Below are positions 18,813-30,570 of a stretch of DNA of 64,000 bases, in pieces (the stretch's first letter is position 1; every line of letters starts with the position of its first letter). The notes beneath the pieces are model-generated. The model was not told the origin of the DNA. It did no database searches and saw only the letters and a list, made by a program, of their open reading frames with translations. Made by a program: the position numbers and the translations under genes. The stretch spans positions 1 to 64,000 of the forward strand of contig CAJQUW010006378.1 of NCBI GenBank assembly GCA_907163375.1, in the 5' to 3' direction. The DNA is from Prostheceraeus crozeri (taxonomy: Eukaryota > Platyhelminthes > Polycladida > Euryleptidae).

Positions 18813-19809
18813 CAGGGTGCCCGCGGGTCTGGAAAGTCTGGAAAGTCTGGAATTTAGGGTGGTCTGGAAAATATTGGATAGATAAGTCTGGAAGTATTAA
18901 AGCTTCACTCACATTATTCCAATCGCATTCTTTGAATTCATTGCTGGAAACTACGCATACATAGTGTATTGCTTTCTTAGCGCTTCTCTTTTCCTTGTAG
19001 AATGATTTTTGCTAGAACTAAAAGATAGGTTAGTGACCATTTGAGGAAAGACTAGCACTAGGAAAGCAATGTAGTGGAGTTTATGTAAATGAATACACAG
19101 AATGTGATTGGAACTATATGAGCGAAATTTAAGTACATTGAGAAAATTGAAAGAACCGTAGGTGTAAAAACTCGATGTGAACAAAAATGGAATAAAAATG
19201 TGGACTCGAAATGGAATAAAAATGATATGGGGTAGGGGTATGAAAATGTGGTTACTTCCATTTTGCATTTTACTGACGTGACTGTTGATTTAGTTAGACT
19301 TTTTGAGGCATTGGCTTCTACTTCGCATTTATTTCTTCAAAAGAGGATCAAGTGCATTACTTGTCTCGTGTTGTGGAAATATTGCGACAGCGAGATTGCT
19401 CGACAGAAGACAGATCTCGTATTAGAGAAATCAGAGGACAGTTGCGAAAGAAGAAATAACAAGCGAAGGTAACACTCGGAAGCATAAGATACTGGAATAC
19501 CTGTTTCATCAATTTACTGAAACCTGATTGCAACTATGCGTCCTCTAATGTGTCCTCCCCTTGTTTAAGCAGTATGTCACTGCACTACAAATATAAGAAC
19601 CAATTTGTCACACTCTGCATGATCGGCAAATAAAGTTGGTTCGACAATTCCTTGCTTGCTTCATGAATCCGCAACATATTTCTGAAAGCAGTCCTGATGT
19701 TGGCAAGTGTGAATGTACAAGACAGCCAACATCTGTTATCGTTGAATGATATGTTTTTTAGGAATCCAAACGAAGTCTCTGTTAACTACTGCAGTCCGAT
19801 TTGTATTGA

Positions 19810-20560
19810 AACATTCCTACAAAGGTTCGTTGCGCCTTTGTTTCAGCGGGGTCATACTTATGCAAAAAGGTTCCGCTCAACAACTTAACTTTTAAGTGTC
19901 TTTCTTTTCTTGATCCTGATGCCAAAGGACATAGTGTCTCTCAGTCGTACATGTTGAAAATTCCGAGCATAGTGCCAAATGTTCTTCAAATTCACGAGCA
20001 CAATCAATTCAACTTGGAAGCACGTCAATTCCGCATATCTAATTTGCCTCTTTTTGCTGATCATCAGAGAATTGATGTATGGTGGGTACAACTGCGTCAA
20101 CAGTATCCTCTTCTTACCAAAGTGGCTCTGGCCCTTCTTTCGTGTTTTCATGGACCACAGGTAGAGTCGACCTTCAGCATGATGAATGACATTGTTGATC
20201 CCCAATCATCTCGTGTGAATGTCACCACTTTGAATACGGAATCAAATCTTTTGACAAGACGTCAATCGACTTTTTCCGACGAAGTGACATTATAATCCAG
20301 TTTGTCCAAAATTGTCAGACAGCATGAGGTCTTCATCTAAAAGGTATCGAGCGCAACTGCGTGAAAAAGATTCTGAAAATTTTCGAAACTGCCTGAAAAA
20401 AAGCTAACTGCCAAGAAAGGTAAACTTTCTTGCGTAGCTGTTTCTAAGCCTAAAAGCCAATTAAATAAAGTTGCTTTGCAATCAGCACACAAGCTACGCA
20501 TGAAACACTACCGCAATCTCGTCAAATTGGCAGAGAAAAGAAGGAGAACCAAGAAATTAT
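19810..20560 (+). pseudogene. hAT transposase C-terminal (dimerisation) region, decayed
   Basis: One frame gives KKVPLNNLTFKCLSFLDPDA. The longest clean part (19,951-20,292) gives QRIDVWWVQLRQQYPLLTKV, ALALLSCFHGPQVESTFSMM and NDIVDPQSSRVNV, which is the hAT dimerisation block (Trp-Trp, Tyr-Pro, and Glu-Ser-Thr-Phe-Ser in place of Glu-Arg-x-Phe-Ser). A basic tail (RYRAQLREKDSENF, KLAEKRRRTKKL) follows. There are several stops and frame changes; the N-terminal catalytic part is missing or unreadable. Confidence 0.65.
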
Positions 20561-21059
20561 GAATAGTCTTGGAATAAACTATGACGACCCCACCACAAAT
20601 TCTGATTAATTCCATAGTGATAGAGGTCATTCCAGCAGTACTCAGGCCATCTCTCATAGGTCTCTTCGGATGTCTGGAACAGGTGTCCATCGCAATTTTT
20701 AGCAAATCGTTGCTTCGGCTGCCATTTTGTATTGATATCTCTGATCAGCAGGTATGCTTGGCGTGTCTCTGCTTCTGCACACTCTGCTCAATCAATCGTT
20801 TTTCCTCCTGCAGCCATATTTAACATCGGCTCGTACCGCCTTTCGAAAATAGTTGTACTCACTCCTGCATATTTTCATGTTCTCTTCAGAATATAGTGTG
20901 CTATGTTTCGACTTTGCTTTCAATCCGTGAATAGGAGTGTCGTCTGAATTATTCCTGTCTGTCGGTATATTCTCTGCCATTGCCTCTCTGATTGCCGTAT
21001 ACAGCCCAGCTGTTCTTTCTTCCAACTTTTTTCTTTCGTTAGGTTAACCAAAACAAATT

Positions 21060-21229
21060 TTTGGGTGAATTAAGGTAAATTGGATTGTCAATGAGTCCGG
21101 AATATTTTTTCACGAGTCTGGAAATTATCCTCCGATAATGCGCGGGTGAATTAAGGTAAATTGGGATTGTCAATGAGTCCGAAATTTTTTTTCAGGAGTC
21201 TGGAAATTATCCTCCGAAAATGCGCGGCC
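21060..21229. repeat. Tandem duplication of about 85 bp at the hAT right end
   Basis: GGTGAATTAAGGTAAATTGG ... CAATGAGTCCG ... AGTCTGGAAATTATCCTCCG ... AATGCGCGG occurs twice in a row (about 21,062-21,146 and 21,147-21,229). The outer copy forms the transposon's right end. Confidence 0.8.
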
Positions 21230-21525
21230 ATGCGTGAGATGGCAGGATGGAGAAACAAGCGCAGAGATAGCAGAGAAGTGTCGCACAGGTGACCTATGTG
21301 AGGAGATCAGGGAGAGAAGACACCGGTGGTTCGGTCATGCTAATAGAATGGAAGACGGTCGCCTTGTGAAAGAAGTGGATGGAAGGAGACAGAGAGGAAG
21401 ACCGAAGAAGACGTGGAGAAGGTGCGTGGAAGAAGATATGGCAAAGCTTGAAATCAGGGAAGAGCTAGCTCAAAGCAGAAGCAGTTGTAGAAGAGCCATT
21501 GTCGCACGTCCAACCCCAAGATAAT
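21230..21525 (+). pseudogene. LINE ORF2 C-terminal tail (continuation of 17,970-18,812)
   Basis: An open frame with RWQDGETSAEIAEKCRTG, RRHRWFGHANRMEDGRLVKE and QRGRPKKTWRRCVEEDMAKL, ending in a VARPTPR-type terminus. This is the conserved tail that follows the reverse transcriptase in the same LINE group. It is separated from the upstream part only by the hAT insertion. An ATGATGATGATATGATGATG-type microsatellite follows at about 21,548-21,566, typical of LINE 3' ends. Confidence 0.75.
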
Positions 21526-21708
21526 GGGAAATAAGGACGCTAGACGATGATGATGATATGATGATGAATTACATACATAGAAAGCTAGTTAAGCATTTTC
21601 CCACTGCAGTGCCGACTTATTCATTGCTGAGAAGGCGTGGTGACTTCGATGATGATTAAACACATGTTGAGACTAATTTCTTTGAATTAAAATTCATTAA
21701 AAGGTCAG

Positions 21709-22512
21709 TAGTGCTATGTGAGCAATTCAAACATAAAACATAGTTGAACTTAATTCGAAGAAAGATTAATAATTTCGCTGGCAAGAAAGGATAGACAAAA
21801 TGATTGACATCAATGAAATATTAAGATGAATGATGATGTTATGCGACAGGTAGTACTGGGCTACAATTTACCAATAGCAATAGAAATTGACCTGACTAGT
21901 AGTTTAGGTAAGAGTACAAAAATACAAAAGGAATAAAGGGGGTGACTGCATAAAAAAGGTTTGTAGAAAAGGAAAAGAAAAAGAAAGAACGATCCGAAGT
22001 GGCTCAACAAGCAACCTCTATACTTTCCTTTTCCGTATATATCGGACAAAATGGATAAAAGAATAAAAGGATTTTTTTCGAAAAATAACAAATGTCCGTT
22101 TAGCAAGGAAAAATATCTTTAGCAAGCAATTGCTATTCGGCAATATTTGAAACAGAAAAACGTTTCTTCATCAAGGCAATTGTACTCTCACCAACTGTCC
22201 CTTGAATTGCAGCTCTCTATTAACAACAAAAATGAGCTCGACAGTTATCGAAACTTCCTTTTCTACTAACCCTTTTTATGCAATCACCTCCTTTGTTCCT
22301 TTTGTATTTTTGTACTCTTACCTAAACTACTAGTCAGGTCAATTTCTATTGCTATTGGTAAATTGTAGCCCAGTACTACCTGTCGCATAACATCGTCATT
22401 CATCTTAATATTTCATTGATGTCAATCATTTTGCCTATCCTTTCTTGCCAGCCCTTACTCGAATTAAGTTCAACTATGTTTTATGTTTGAATTGCTCATA
22501 TAGTACCACTAA
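21709..22512. mobile_element. Foldback/MITE-like element with ~250-bp inverted arms
   Basis: Left arm (about 21,709-21,980) and right arm (about 22,252-22,512) are reverse complements with few mismatches, including TTAGGTAAGAGTACAAAAAT and CGACAGGTAGTACTGGGCTA. They enclose a ~270-bp loop. The left arm has a ~13-bp extra stretch near 21,763. No coding capacity. The termini resemble GTAGTGCTATGTGAGCAATT. Confidence 0.85.
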
Positions 22513-22742
22513 GCTTTTACTGAATTTCTTTTTTACCTGAAGATGGTGTGTGGATGCTGACCGAAAAATTTTGTATACAATATCAATTATAAGCGTTTAA
22601 CATCAAAACATTCCTGATTCTTTCTAACATCACATCAAACAATGTGGTTAATCAGGGCCTGTTCACATTCGAAAAAAATGCGTTTTGCATCACGTGCGTG
22701 GCACACGGTCAACAACTGACGATGATTGACTTCTTTCTTATG
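22513..22742. other. No gene recognised
   Basis: A short unique-looking stretch between two transposons. It ends in TTCTTATG, the left target duplication of the following hAT element. Confidence 0.5.
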
Positions 22743-24457
22743 TAGGGCCCTGCGAGTACTCGACTCGACTCGAATTTCGAGTTTGACCGCACTACATGTA
22801 GTACTCGACTCGACATTTTGTTATACCGTTCGAGTACTCGAACGATTCGACGAAAAGGCCTGCTTGACCGATGATGAGTAAACATGCGTGGTAAACATGT
22901 TGGTAAACATGTTGGTAAACATGCGTGAAATTTTCTGCATAGCTTTCTTATTTCGATTACAGTGAATTTCTTTTATGACACACTGGTTTAGCGTTTTTAT
23001 TCAGCATTATGTTTTGGCCACAGACTGGTCACGGCAATATTGAAGTTGCAATCAAATGCTCTCTTAATTCAGTCACATTCAACGAAGGCCAGTCACATCA
23101 GAAGGAGAAGATTAATTATTCCTATCTCAATCTCTCTACGTGGGTGCACCGTGTCACTCGGAAATCGATTGAGTGAGTGAATTTCTCTCATTTCATCTCC
23201 ACGGTGAGTGATTAGACAGACTAGACCAATGCAGGATTTTCTCTACGGCTAACCAGGCGAGGCTGCTCAACTTGTGAATCCCAATGTTAAGTACTTTATT
23301 TCTGTATCTTCTTATTTTTCACTGGACCACATGACTAATTGAATAAACCTCAAGAAGAACCACTTCGCCACTGGCATTCACCTACATACATATTCGACTT
23401 CATATATCTGTTAGTCAATATCTTCGCCGTCAGTCCTTGAATTCAACTCTCACTGAAAATCATAGCAGGTCACATCATAATGCTGTCGTAGTACTGTGCT
23501 ATAACAAATTTCTCGAAGTCGAACGAATTTTCATTTCGACTTTTTAAGGGATAAGTTTGGTGACGTAGTGAATGTGATCTGTCTTATACAATGTATATAA
23601 AGCTAATTGAAACACGACAAACTGTTTTGTAGATTTCATGAGGAAAAGGGTCGTAATTCGTCCATTCCTCTTTTCCGCTGATTTTTGTATGCCAACTTTC
23701 TTGCATGCTTTCTTTGGCGGACATCCATCAGCACGACCCCTTACATCTTAAAAAAACGTACCCAATATCAAAAATCTCTTACTATTATACCCGGAAGGAC
23801 TCAGACATAAATGAGTGTTGCTTGTAGATATCGCTGTTGCAGATAATGCGTAACATTATCCGGTTCATTTGTCAGTAGAAATTCCGATAGCGGAGTCATT
23901 GCCTTAGCACGCTGTTGAATAAAGTGATTCATCAGTCATCTCATGTGTTACTATTCGAATCAATGGATCCTCCTGGTGACTCAGGATCGAACCCTCAAAC
24001 CTGGGGAAGAAGAGACAATAAACGAGACGCAGACGTTGTTGCTTAGCTCATGCAGTCTACTAGTAATCCCTGCCATGTATTCAGAATAGTGGCACACTTT
24101 CTTAATAATTATTGTATAATATACCTACAAGGCAAAATATATACAGTACTTAAACAGAAGGTTTTAAAAAATTGAATACAAAAAAAAGATTGCATGCCTG
24201 GAATTTTTAAATTTGTATAATGTATGTCGAATGTCCACAATTACATATACTTAACAATGGATAACCCACTCACTGGATCAGCGATGTGTGTCGCCATATA
24301 CCTTATTTTATTATTCCCTTTATTGCTTTTATTAACCTAAGTAGGCCTAAACACATTTTTGCCTCTTAATATCTATGAAAATTTTGCTCGACTCGCCTCG
24401 CCTCGAGCTTTAGCGACTCGACTCGAGGCTGACAAAGGCCCGACCCGCAGGGCCCTA
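22743..24457. mobile_element. Non-autonomous hAT element with exact 8-bp target duplication
   Basis: Terminal inverted repeats TAGGGCCCTGCG (22,743-22,754) and CGCAGGGCCCTA (24,446-24,457) are flanked by an exact direct repeat TTCTTATG (22,735-22,742 and 24,458-24,465), the hAT signature. Subterminal regions at both ends carry ACTCGACTCGA-type motifs (CGAGTACTCGA, GACTCGACTCGAGG), which may be transposase binding sites. The 1.7-kb interior has no recognised transposase. Confidence 0.9.
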
Positions 24458-24462
24458 TTCTT

Positions 24463-24651
24463 ATGTCTACTGTCTGTGGAAGGTCAAAAGAAGCCTCGTC
24501 ATCATCGCTTTCAAGTATCGATATCGTCGATCGAATGGTCGGTGCATTAATTCAACCGGCCGTGTTTGACAAATTGAAGGAATACCAACTTCACTTAAAG
24601 TTCATAGCTGACTCTGAAAGCGAAATAATTCCAGCATACGAATATTGCTGA
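24463..24651 (+). other. Candidate short exon or small ORF just after the hAT (weak)
   Basis: A 62-codon frame starting at the ATG contained in the right hAT target duplication: a Ser-rich start (KEASSSSLSSIDIVDRMV), then a helical stretch (FDKLKEYQLHLKFIADSESE). No domain was recognised and there is no good splice donor before the stop. It could be the former first exon of the + strand gene that continues at 30,079, or chance. Confidence 0.2.
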
Positions 24652-25072
24652 ATGTGATACTGTCTTCCTGTCACAAAAGTCTATGTGATATTGTTTCTTA
24701 TCACAGAAAATACTGCTTCTCAAAAAATCCGCAATACCTAGTTTGACATGAAGGACTTGTCTTTTTTTCAATTGAGGTCCATCTGACCGACGACGACCGA
24801 CGAATTGTCCATATTGATTGCCACTTACTTGCCACGTCGCTTTGTTTTCTGAAAATGATATCATTGATTTGAAAGGTTGCATCATAGGCTCTATTTAATT
24901 GACTACCAATTTCCAGTTTCAGATTAATAATTTCAGTAAATAATAACATTTATTAAAAATCAATAATTTCATATATTCAGGAACAATCTCATTGTCATCG
25001 GGTAGCATTCTCTGTTTAACACAGTGACAAGTCGATTAATCATTCAATAGTTATAACATGCACTATTACCGG

Positions 25073-25250
25073 CACTGTGGCCTTGTGGTGGTGTGTTCGC
25101 TCTGCGTCCAGGAGAACTTGATTTAAACCTTGGTCGGGCCAAGCTTGACTTTTGGAAAAGGTGCACTCAGCAGAAAAAGAATGAGTGGGATAAATAACAG
25201 ATCGCCCACATGGAAGAAAGGCTCGGCGCCTAATGTGCTTCCGAGTATGA
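25073..25250 (+). mobile_element. tRNA-derived SINE (diverged)
   Basis: The head GGCCTTGTGGTGGTGTGTTC resembles an A box. About 35 bp later GATTTAAACCTTGGTCGGG resembles a B box (GGTTCGAATCC type) with several changes. The unrelated tail continues to CATGGAAGAAAGGCTCGGCG. The head is too degenerate to be a working tRNA gene. Confidence 0.55.
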
Positions 25251-25346
25251 ACAAGGTTTATGTACGAGTATTCATTTCGTAATATTTTGAATGATTTGCG
25301 ACTGCAAATTTATTTTCACGAACAACCGATGTTGCTATATTTGCAG

Positions 25347-25493
25347 ATGGCTCACAAGATTCTTTCGCACATGGAAGGGCAAACGAGTCGCGAAAATGTA
25401 AGTCAAAACGATTATGATTCTACTTCTGTTTTATCTCATCTTCCCTCTCCCCAATCCCCCTTCGCCAAAACCAAAACTACTCAGTTATCACAG
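25347..25493 (+). other. Candidate host exon (weak)
   Basis: An acceptor-like TATATTTGCAG precedes an ATG. The frame MAHKILSHMEGQTSREN runs to a strong donor AAAT|GTAAGT at 25,398. Alternatively it continues through a Ser/Thr/Gln/Pro-rich segment to CAG|GTACCG at 25,494. Both donors are phase 0, whereas the exon at 30,079 needs a phase-1 donor, so at least one more exon would be required. It may be the 5' coding part of the TIR gene. Confidence 0.25.
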
Positions 25494-26596
25494 GTACCGT
25501 TGAACTTATCCAATCATTATTAAGAAGTGACATGTATTCATTCTTCGGGTTGAGTGTTACTTCGGAGAGCTGATGAAATTCGGCCACAATAGGAAATGTT
25601 ATTCGCTACTACTGACTAATTTGGTGGTATGTTTGACAAGGGTAATGATACTTTAAAATCTTTAGTGTTCTGGAGAACTGTAGGCACATGGTTTGAGTAC
25701 CCCTGTTTAAACACTCTGTTGAAACCCTGTTTAAACAGGTGTGGAAACATAAGTAAAACTCACCATTTTAAACAGGTCACGTGTTTTAATATCTCCGAGT
25801 TTTTCATAATACTATACAAATTTTATTAACCCAGCGATAAGTCCGAGACACATTCGTCACACGAAAGGACGCAGCGAAAGAATTTGCTGGTCCTATGTTA
25901 AGAAATGCAAGCTGCCCTGCATCGAATGCGGCTGTCAAGCGAAAATTCATCTCTGCGGCACTGAGCCAAACCACACTAAGAAGTAGACTGAGGAAGTGGC
26001 TTAGAACCAATGGTTCAATTAATTCCGCGACACATGATGATAATGAGGATTTCAATTTCTTATTTCATTGCATTATTTGCTAGAGTTAAGTGTGGTAATT
26101 CAGTTGATGAAATTGTGTTACTAGCACATCTTGTGCTTGCATGAAATGATTATTAGCGTTGTGGATCAAATTACTACTCGATTATCTCTTTGTGCAAGTG
26201 TAGGATATCACAATTGTCAAAAATACTGGAAGTGCTCTTCAACAAATTCCATTGGCGAAATAACATCGTTTAAGGAAAAGCAATAACCTGCCCGACGTTT
26301 CGTGTCACAGACACATATTTATGGGACTCGGTGTGATGAGCATGAGTTTCTTCGTCTTTTTGTTTGCTTTTTCTCAAGCCAAGTTATATTGCCAATAAAA
26401 ATTTGTGGGAGAGCAATTCCGGTGTCTCTATCGGACAATAGTAGTCTATCAACAATCTTCCCGTGTGCTGTAGGTGTCATGATTGTATATAATGCTAATA
26501 CGTAATTTATAATTTTTCTAAAATTATTTAAACACTTTAATATACTTTGAAAAGTGGTTCCCCTTTACTTAGTTTATAAATAAATAAATAAAGCCA

Positions 26597-26880
26597 CTAA
26601 ATTCATTTTGATAAAATTAAAAACTAATTCTTGCACAATACATTTCGTCAACTCTTATTCAAGTGCAAACATGGACTGAAAATAAAATACAAAGTCTGAA
26701 ATCATACGCTTCTCTAGTAACAAATGTTCATGCATTAATTTTTGCTCATAGATTTATTACTGTAGGAGCACATGATTTCAGACTTTGTATTTTATATTCA
26801 GTCCATGTTTACACTTGAATAAGAATGGATGGAACGCATTTTGCAAGAATTAGTTTTTAATATTATCAAAATGAATTTAG
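26597..26880. mobile_element. Small foldback/MITE, 284 bp
   Basis: Inverted arms of about 115 bp (26,597-26,715 and 26,766-26,880) share CTAAATTCATTTTGAT, AAAACTAATTCTTGCA and ACAAAGTCTGAAATCAT with few mismatches. The loop is about 50 bp. Flanks contain TTTAATATAC on both sides. No coding capacity. Confidence 0.8.
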
Positions 26881-27992
26881 TATACTTTAATATACATAAT
26901 GTACTATATTGTTGCATGTAATAATCATGATAACACGGCAATAATAATAATGATAAAGCATGATTATAATAATGTATTATCATCACATCAATTGAATTGT
27001 GCGTACAATAGAGCAAATTTCAAGTTATTTTAATGGATGTTGGCATGCACATTTATGTGAAATCCGAATCATATTAAATATTAACTTGCACCTTCATCTT
27101 TATTACGGTGTCTATAACTACCATCATGAAATTTTTATTCCATATGTAATGATTTCATAATTAAATTTATACTTAGATAGATATCGTAAAATTTCCAAAG
27201 AATCCAAATTCATTGCTGACAACTTGGAAGCCTTTACTGAAGAGGATTGATTTAAAAAAGCATTTTTGAAGAACCAAATATATTTCATCAACGCCCTATG
27301 GAAGTTCATTAAATAATCATTTGAATAGTAGATTACTTTATTATTAGATACTAGATCGGACATCAGGGGGTGTTGAAGTTTTAATTAGGGTTTAATCAGG
27401 GTTTAAACATGGTTTTTTTGCTTCGATGTGCATTGGATAGTTACTAACAATATAATTCAACCGTGACTTGTTGTTTCAAAAATTTCAAAATTCGGTGTTT
27501 CCGGGAGGTCGAGTGCTTTCACTGAGATAAACGCATGGAAAATTTTTAACCGTTAAAATGCCAAGCTCAAAATGCTATTGATGACACCAAGAGTGGTCAA
27601 AGCGGCCGACCTGATTCATTTTTCAGAGTATGCGAATTTGACCAAACTAATAATGCATTTTATCAAGGGAGACAATCGATAAGTAAAAAGACAGCTTCAT
27701 TTAGCAAAATTAATAAATTATAGGCTACATGAAGTCAAGTTATCGCCGCATGCACTGCATGCACATGGTTGTAGAATTATACACACATTGCTCTACGTTC
27801 TATACATTCGTGATACTCGAAGACAGCTTCAAATGCTTGCAAATGTACCTGCATACAGAGCCTGCTTCTGCATTCGATGGCAATTACATGTGCCTTTCTT
27901 GTGTACCTTGATGTTCGACTTGTTTGCGTTTTTCTTTACCAAGATTTCTTGGTAGCTTGTACTGGTGATTTTTCACACGATCTAGGAATACC

Positions 27993-28365
27993 ATGGATTC
28001 CATGCATCTGTAGTCGGTACAGTATATTAGACGTCTGTTTTGAACGTTTATGCGGCAGTATTTGGAATCTGTGGTATTAGTATATTAACAGTAAGAATGA
28101 GTAGTATTAAAAGTCTTAAGATTTCCATTTTTACCAGATATTGGGCCAAAGCTTATCAATTTTAATTCGTTGCCACGAGAAAGCTCCATTGAGTTCTTTT
28201 AAGAACTGATTAATCCAATGGTTACAGTAGCATTGCATTTGTACACTTGCGGATTGGAGAACGCCATCAGTCTTTATTAGGACTACTTCAATTAATAATC
28301 CAAATAGTAAACATTATATTCTATTATAAATGACTGCTGGGATGATTTTCATCATCGTATGAGAA
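27993..28365 (+). repeat. 373-bp repeat, copy 1 (second copy at 44,320-44,694)
   Basis: Same-strand copy of 44,320-44,694 with only scattered differences, including TTCTTTTAAGAACTGATTAA and GGAGAACGCCATCAGTCTTT. Both copies begin at ATGGATTCCATGCATCTG and end at CATCGTATGAGAA. Not open in any frame. One copy is upstream of the readable TIR exons and one is in the large intron. Confidence 0.85.
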
Positions 28366-30078
28366 TGGAAAGCGTATGTTATTTGTTGTTGCCCATGAAG
28401 AGATCAGCCGCATTAGGAAGTAAATCTTTAGTCCGGCAGAAAAGTACTAAGCCCAGAGTCAAAATTTTTGACATGGAATGTCTTCAAATTACTTCCTTCC
28501 TATCATGGTCATGCACCCCTTTCTATATATCTAAACACATTTACATTTGGCGAGCCACTTAATGTCGGCAAACACAAACATTTTGAGAAACTTTATCCAT
28601 ATTCAACCACATTTTCACATACATTGCCGATCAGAAGCATGACAATAGCACATGCACATTATAGGAAATGACCTGAAGACATTTCATGTCAAAAATTATG
28701 ACTCTAGACTTAATAATTTCCAGTTGACAAGCGAAAACACTGTATATTCCATTTTAACTAAAAGCTGCAAACTGCGTCCCATTGGATTAACATGTGTTTT
28801 TATCCTGTCTGACAAGAAGAGGAACTCACTAGAACTCGGTAGACGTTCAGATTCGTAGTAGGCATAGGGTGTCATCATTTTGTGAAAGTCTCATTTTCGG
28901 CCTCGTTCCCTGCAGAAACTCGTTCTGGCTGCCGTTCTACTTGTGCAAGATCTCTGCAGCAATCCTTTGTCAGATCAGTGACCAATTGACCATAACATGC
29001 ATATTCTTCAAGATCATCCTTGCTTATCACTTCTTAATCACGATGCTTCTAAATAAACATGTATGACTAGCCAGGTCTTCCAAGAATATGTTTGTCGTGC
29101 TAAAGCATACCCGAATGATTGCAAATAGAAAGTTCATGAAGAGTTGAAATATTTTATTGTAGTCAAGCTGGATTAGTTATAATTTGCTTGTAAAAAGCTG
29201 TTTTTGATAGTCTTCGGCAATTTGCCAGCAAAAAGCACGCTTGTCGTTGAACTGACTGCATCAAGACTGTAGCCGCTTCCTTTTTCTAATTATATGCAAA
29301 GCTGCAATGAAAATTGTTTAAAATTGTAGTTGATGCTTCAGCTGACAACGTCATGAATCGTCAAGACTTCAGCTAGCCAAGCTGAGCTGTGGCAGTTACG
29401 AAATCACAAGCCCGGCCGCTTTGACCCCCCGTTGTTATTTTAAGGGCTAAAAGAGAAGAAATAGCTTCTAGATTGAAAACAGAACAGTTGAGTGTCGGTG
29501 ATGAATTATGAAAACCAAAGATGCTGCGACACTGAATGTTATTATTGATACCGAATTTTCGGCCGATGGACCACCAATCATCATCAGTTTGGTTATATTG
29601 ATCATTAGATTGATCAGACGCTTACAAGGGCAATGATGCCTGTCCCATGTTATTGAAAAGTGGCCCTCGGAGTTCATGTCTTCTATGATGGATACAACTT
29701 GTGCAAGGACACAGAGACATAAAATAATAATTGCTAATTTCGATGTGAAAATCATTGAAATAATGAGAGAATAGCATGAAAATTGCAGTACAATGTTAAA
29801 TAATCGACACAAGCATCAAAATTGAATTATAAGCGTTGTAAAGTGTCAACGACATTTGATAAAATCGCTACCTTTAATATAGATGCACGAAATAATGTGA
29901 TAGACCTAAAATCGCAAAGAAATCAAGATTTATTGGTGAACGCATGCATTGCAGTACTTCGATACTCTAGCTAGGGCAACGACGTCGAAAGTGATGTTTT
30001 GCACATTTCTATAAAAATGTATGTATTTATTATGTAGTATCATGTAGGCCTACATTTCACTGAATGACTGTTTAACAG
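28366..30078. other. Non-coding upstream of the first recognised TIR exon
   Basis: No gene was recognised with confidence. It contains a diverged match (TGTCTGACAAGAAGAGG, AAAGTCTCATTTTCGG at about 28,806-28,900) to 54,637-54,740, and GGCCGCTTTGACC at 29,413-29,425, which is the reverse complement of GGTCAAAGCGGCC at 27,596-27,608. It ends with TGTTTAACAG, the acceptor of the next exon. Confidence 0.4.
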
Positions 30079-30570
30079 GTGAAAACATCATTTTAACTCT
30101 TCAGCGTATACAGAAAGAATATGTGGTCAATCTCATTTATTCCGGAAGTTATGATTCGAGATCTCTACAACAGATCAAGAGAAACGCTCACGCGGCAGCG
30201 GCTATTGATTTTGCTGATTTGCTGTATGAAACGCTAATAACTCATTTCGACGAAGAAGAAGTCTACTATCCTCGACGAAATCTCTATGGTGGTGTATCCT
30301 TATTTAGTGAGTTCGAGCGGGTAACGAAAAACTCCTTCGTGTCTTTATTCATCATCAGTCGAGACATAAGAAGCAGTCAGTGGTTCCAATTTCTTAGTCA
30401 GATGGCATCGAAAAGAGAGCATGACCAAGGCAATGTGTATTGCATTCAAGTATGCCTACCAGGTATAGACTCAGACTTCCTTCATACTTCTGTCGATTAT
30501 GTAACCACGAAATTCACAATCCACTTGGACGATGACTATACCAATGTGAAGCAACTGAAGAAATCTGAAG
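30079..30570 (+). CDS. Exon of host TIR-domain gene: TIR-like domain
   Basis: A 492-bp exon. The acceptor TGTTTAACAG precedes it and the donor GAAG|GTGAGG follows; it begins and ends in phase 1. It encodes a TIR-like domain: first strand YVVNLIYSGSYDSR, helix IDFADLLYETLITHF, the box-2-like NLYGGVSLFSEFERVTKNSF, and FVSLFIISRDIRSSQWFQFL, corresponding to the Ser-x-x-Tyr-x-x-Ser-x-Trp-Cys segment. A final strand (VYCIQVCLPGID) and acidic end follow. The glutamate that serves NAD cleavage in SARM1-type TIRs is not seen at the Trp-x-x-x-Glu position, which suggests a scaffold role (inference). At least one upstream exon is required. Confidence 0.75.

Larger units (their letters stand above)
18813..21229 (+). 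mobile_element. hAT-type DNA transposon inserted in the LINE
   Basis: Begins CAGGGTGCCCGCGGGTCTGG, followed by repeated GTCTGGAAA, and ends GAAAATGCGCGGCC. The flanking 8-bp sequences AGGCGTGA (18,805-18,812) and ATGCGTGA (21,230-21,237) match at 7 of 8 bases, as expected for a hAT target duplication. Removing the element restores the LINE reading Gly-Val-Arg-Trp-Gln-Asp-Gly across the junction. The 2,417-bp element contains a decayed transposase C-terminus (19,810-20,560). The terminal inverted repeats are weak, apart from the shared GCGCG/CCGCG cores. Confidence 0.75.

Noticed and set aside
25837-25986. Cys/His-rich reading (SERICWSYVKKCKLPCIECG) resembling a piggyBac C-terminal finger
   Set aside because: Only 49 codons, Cys spacing imperfect, and no catalytic part nearby; too weak to list.
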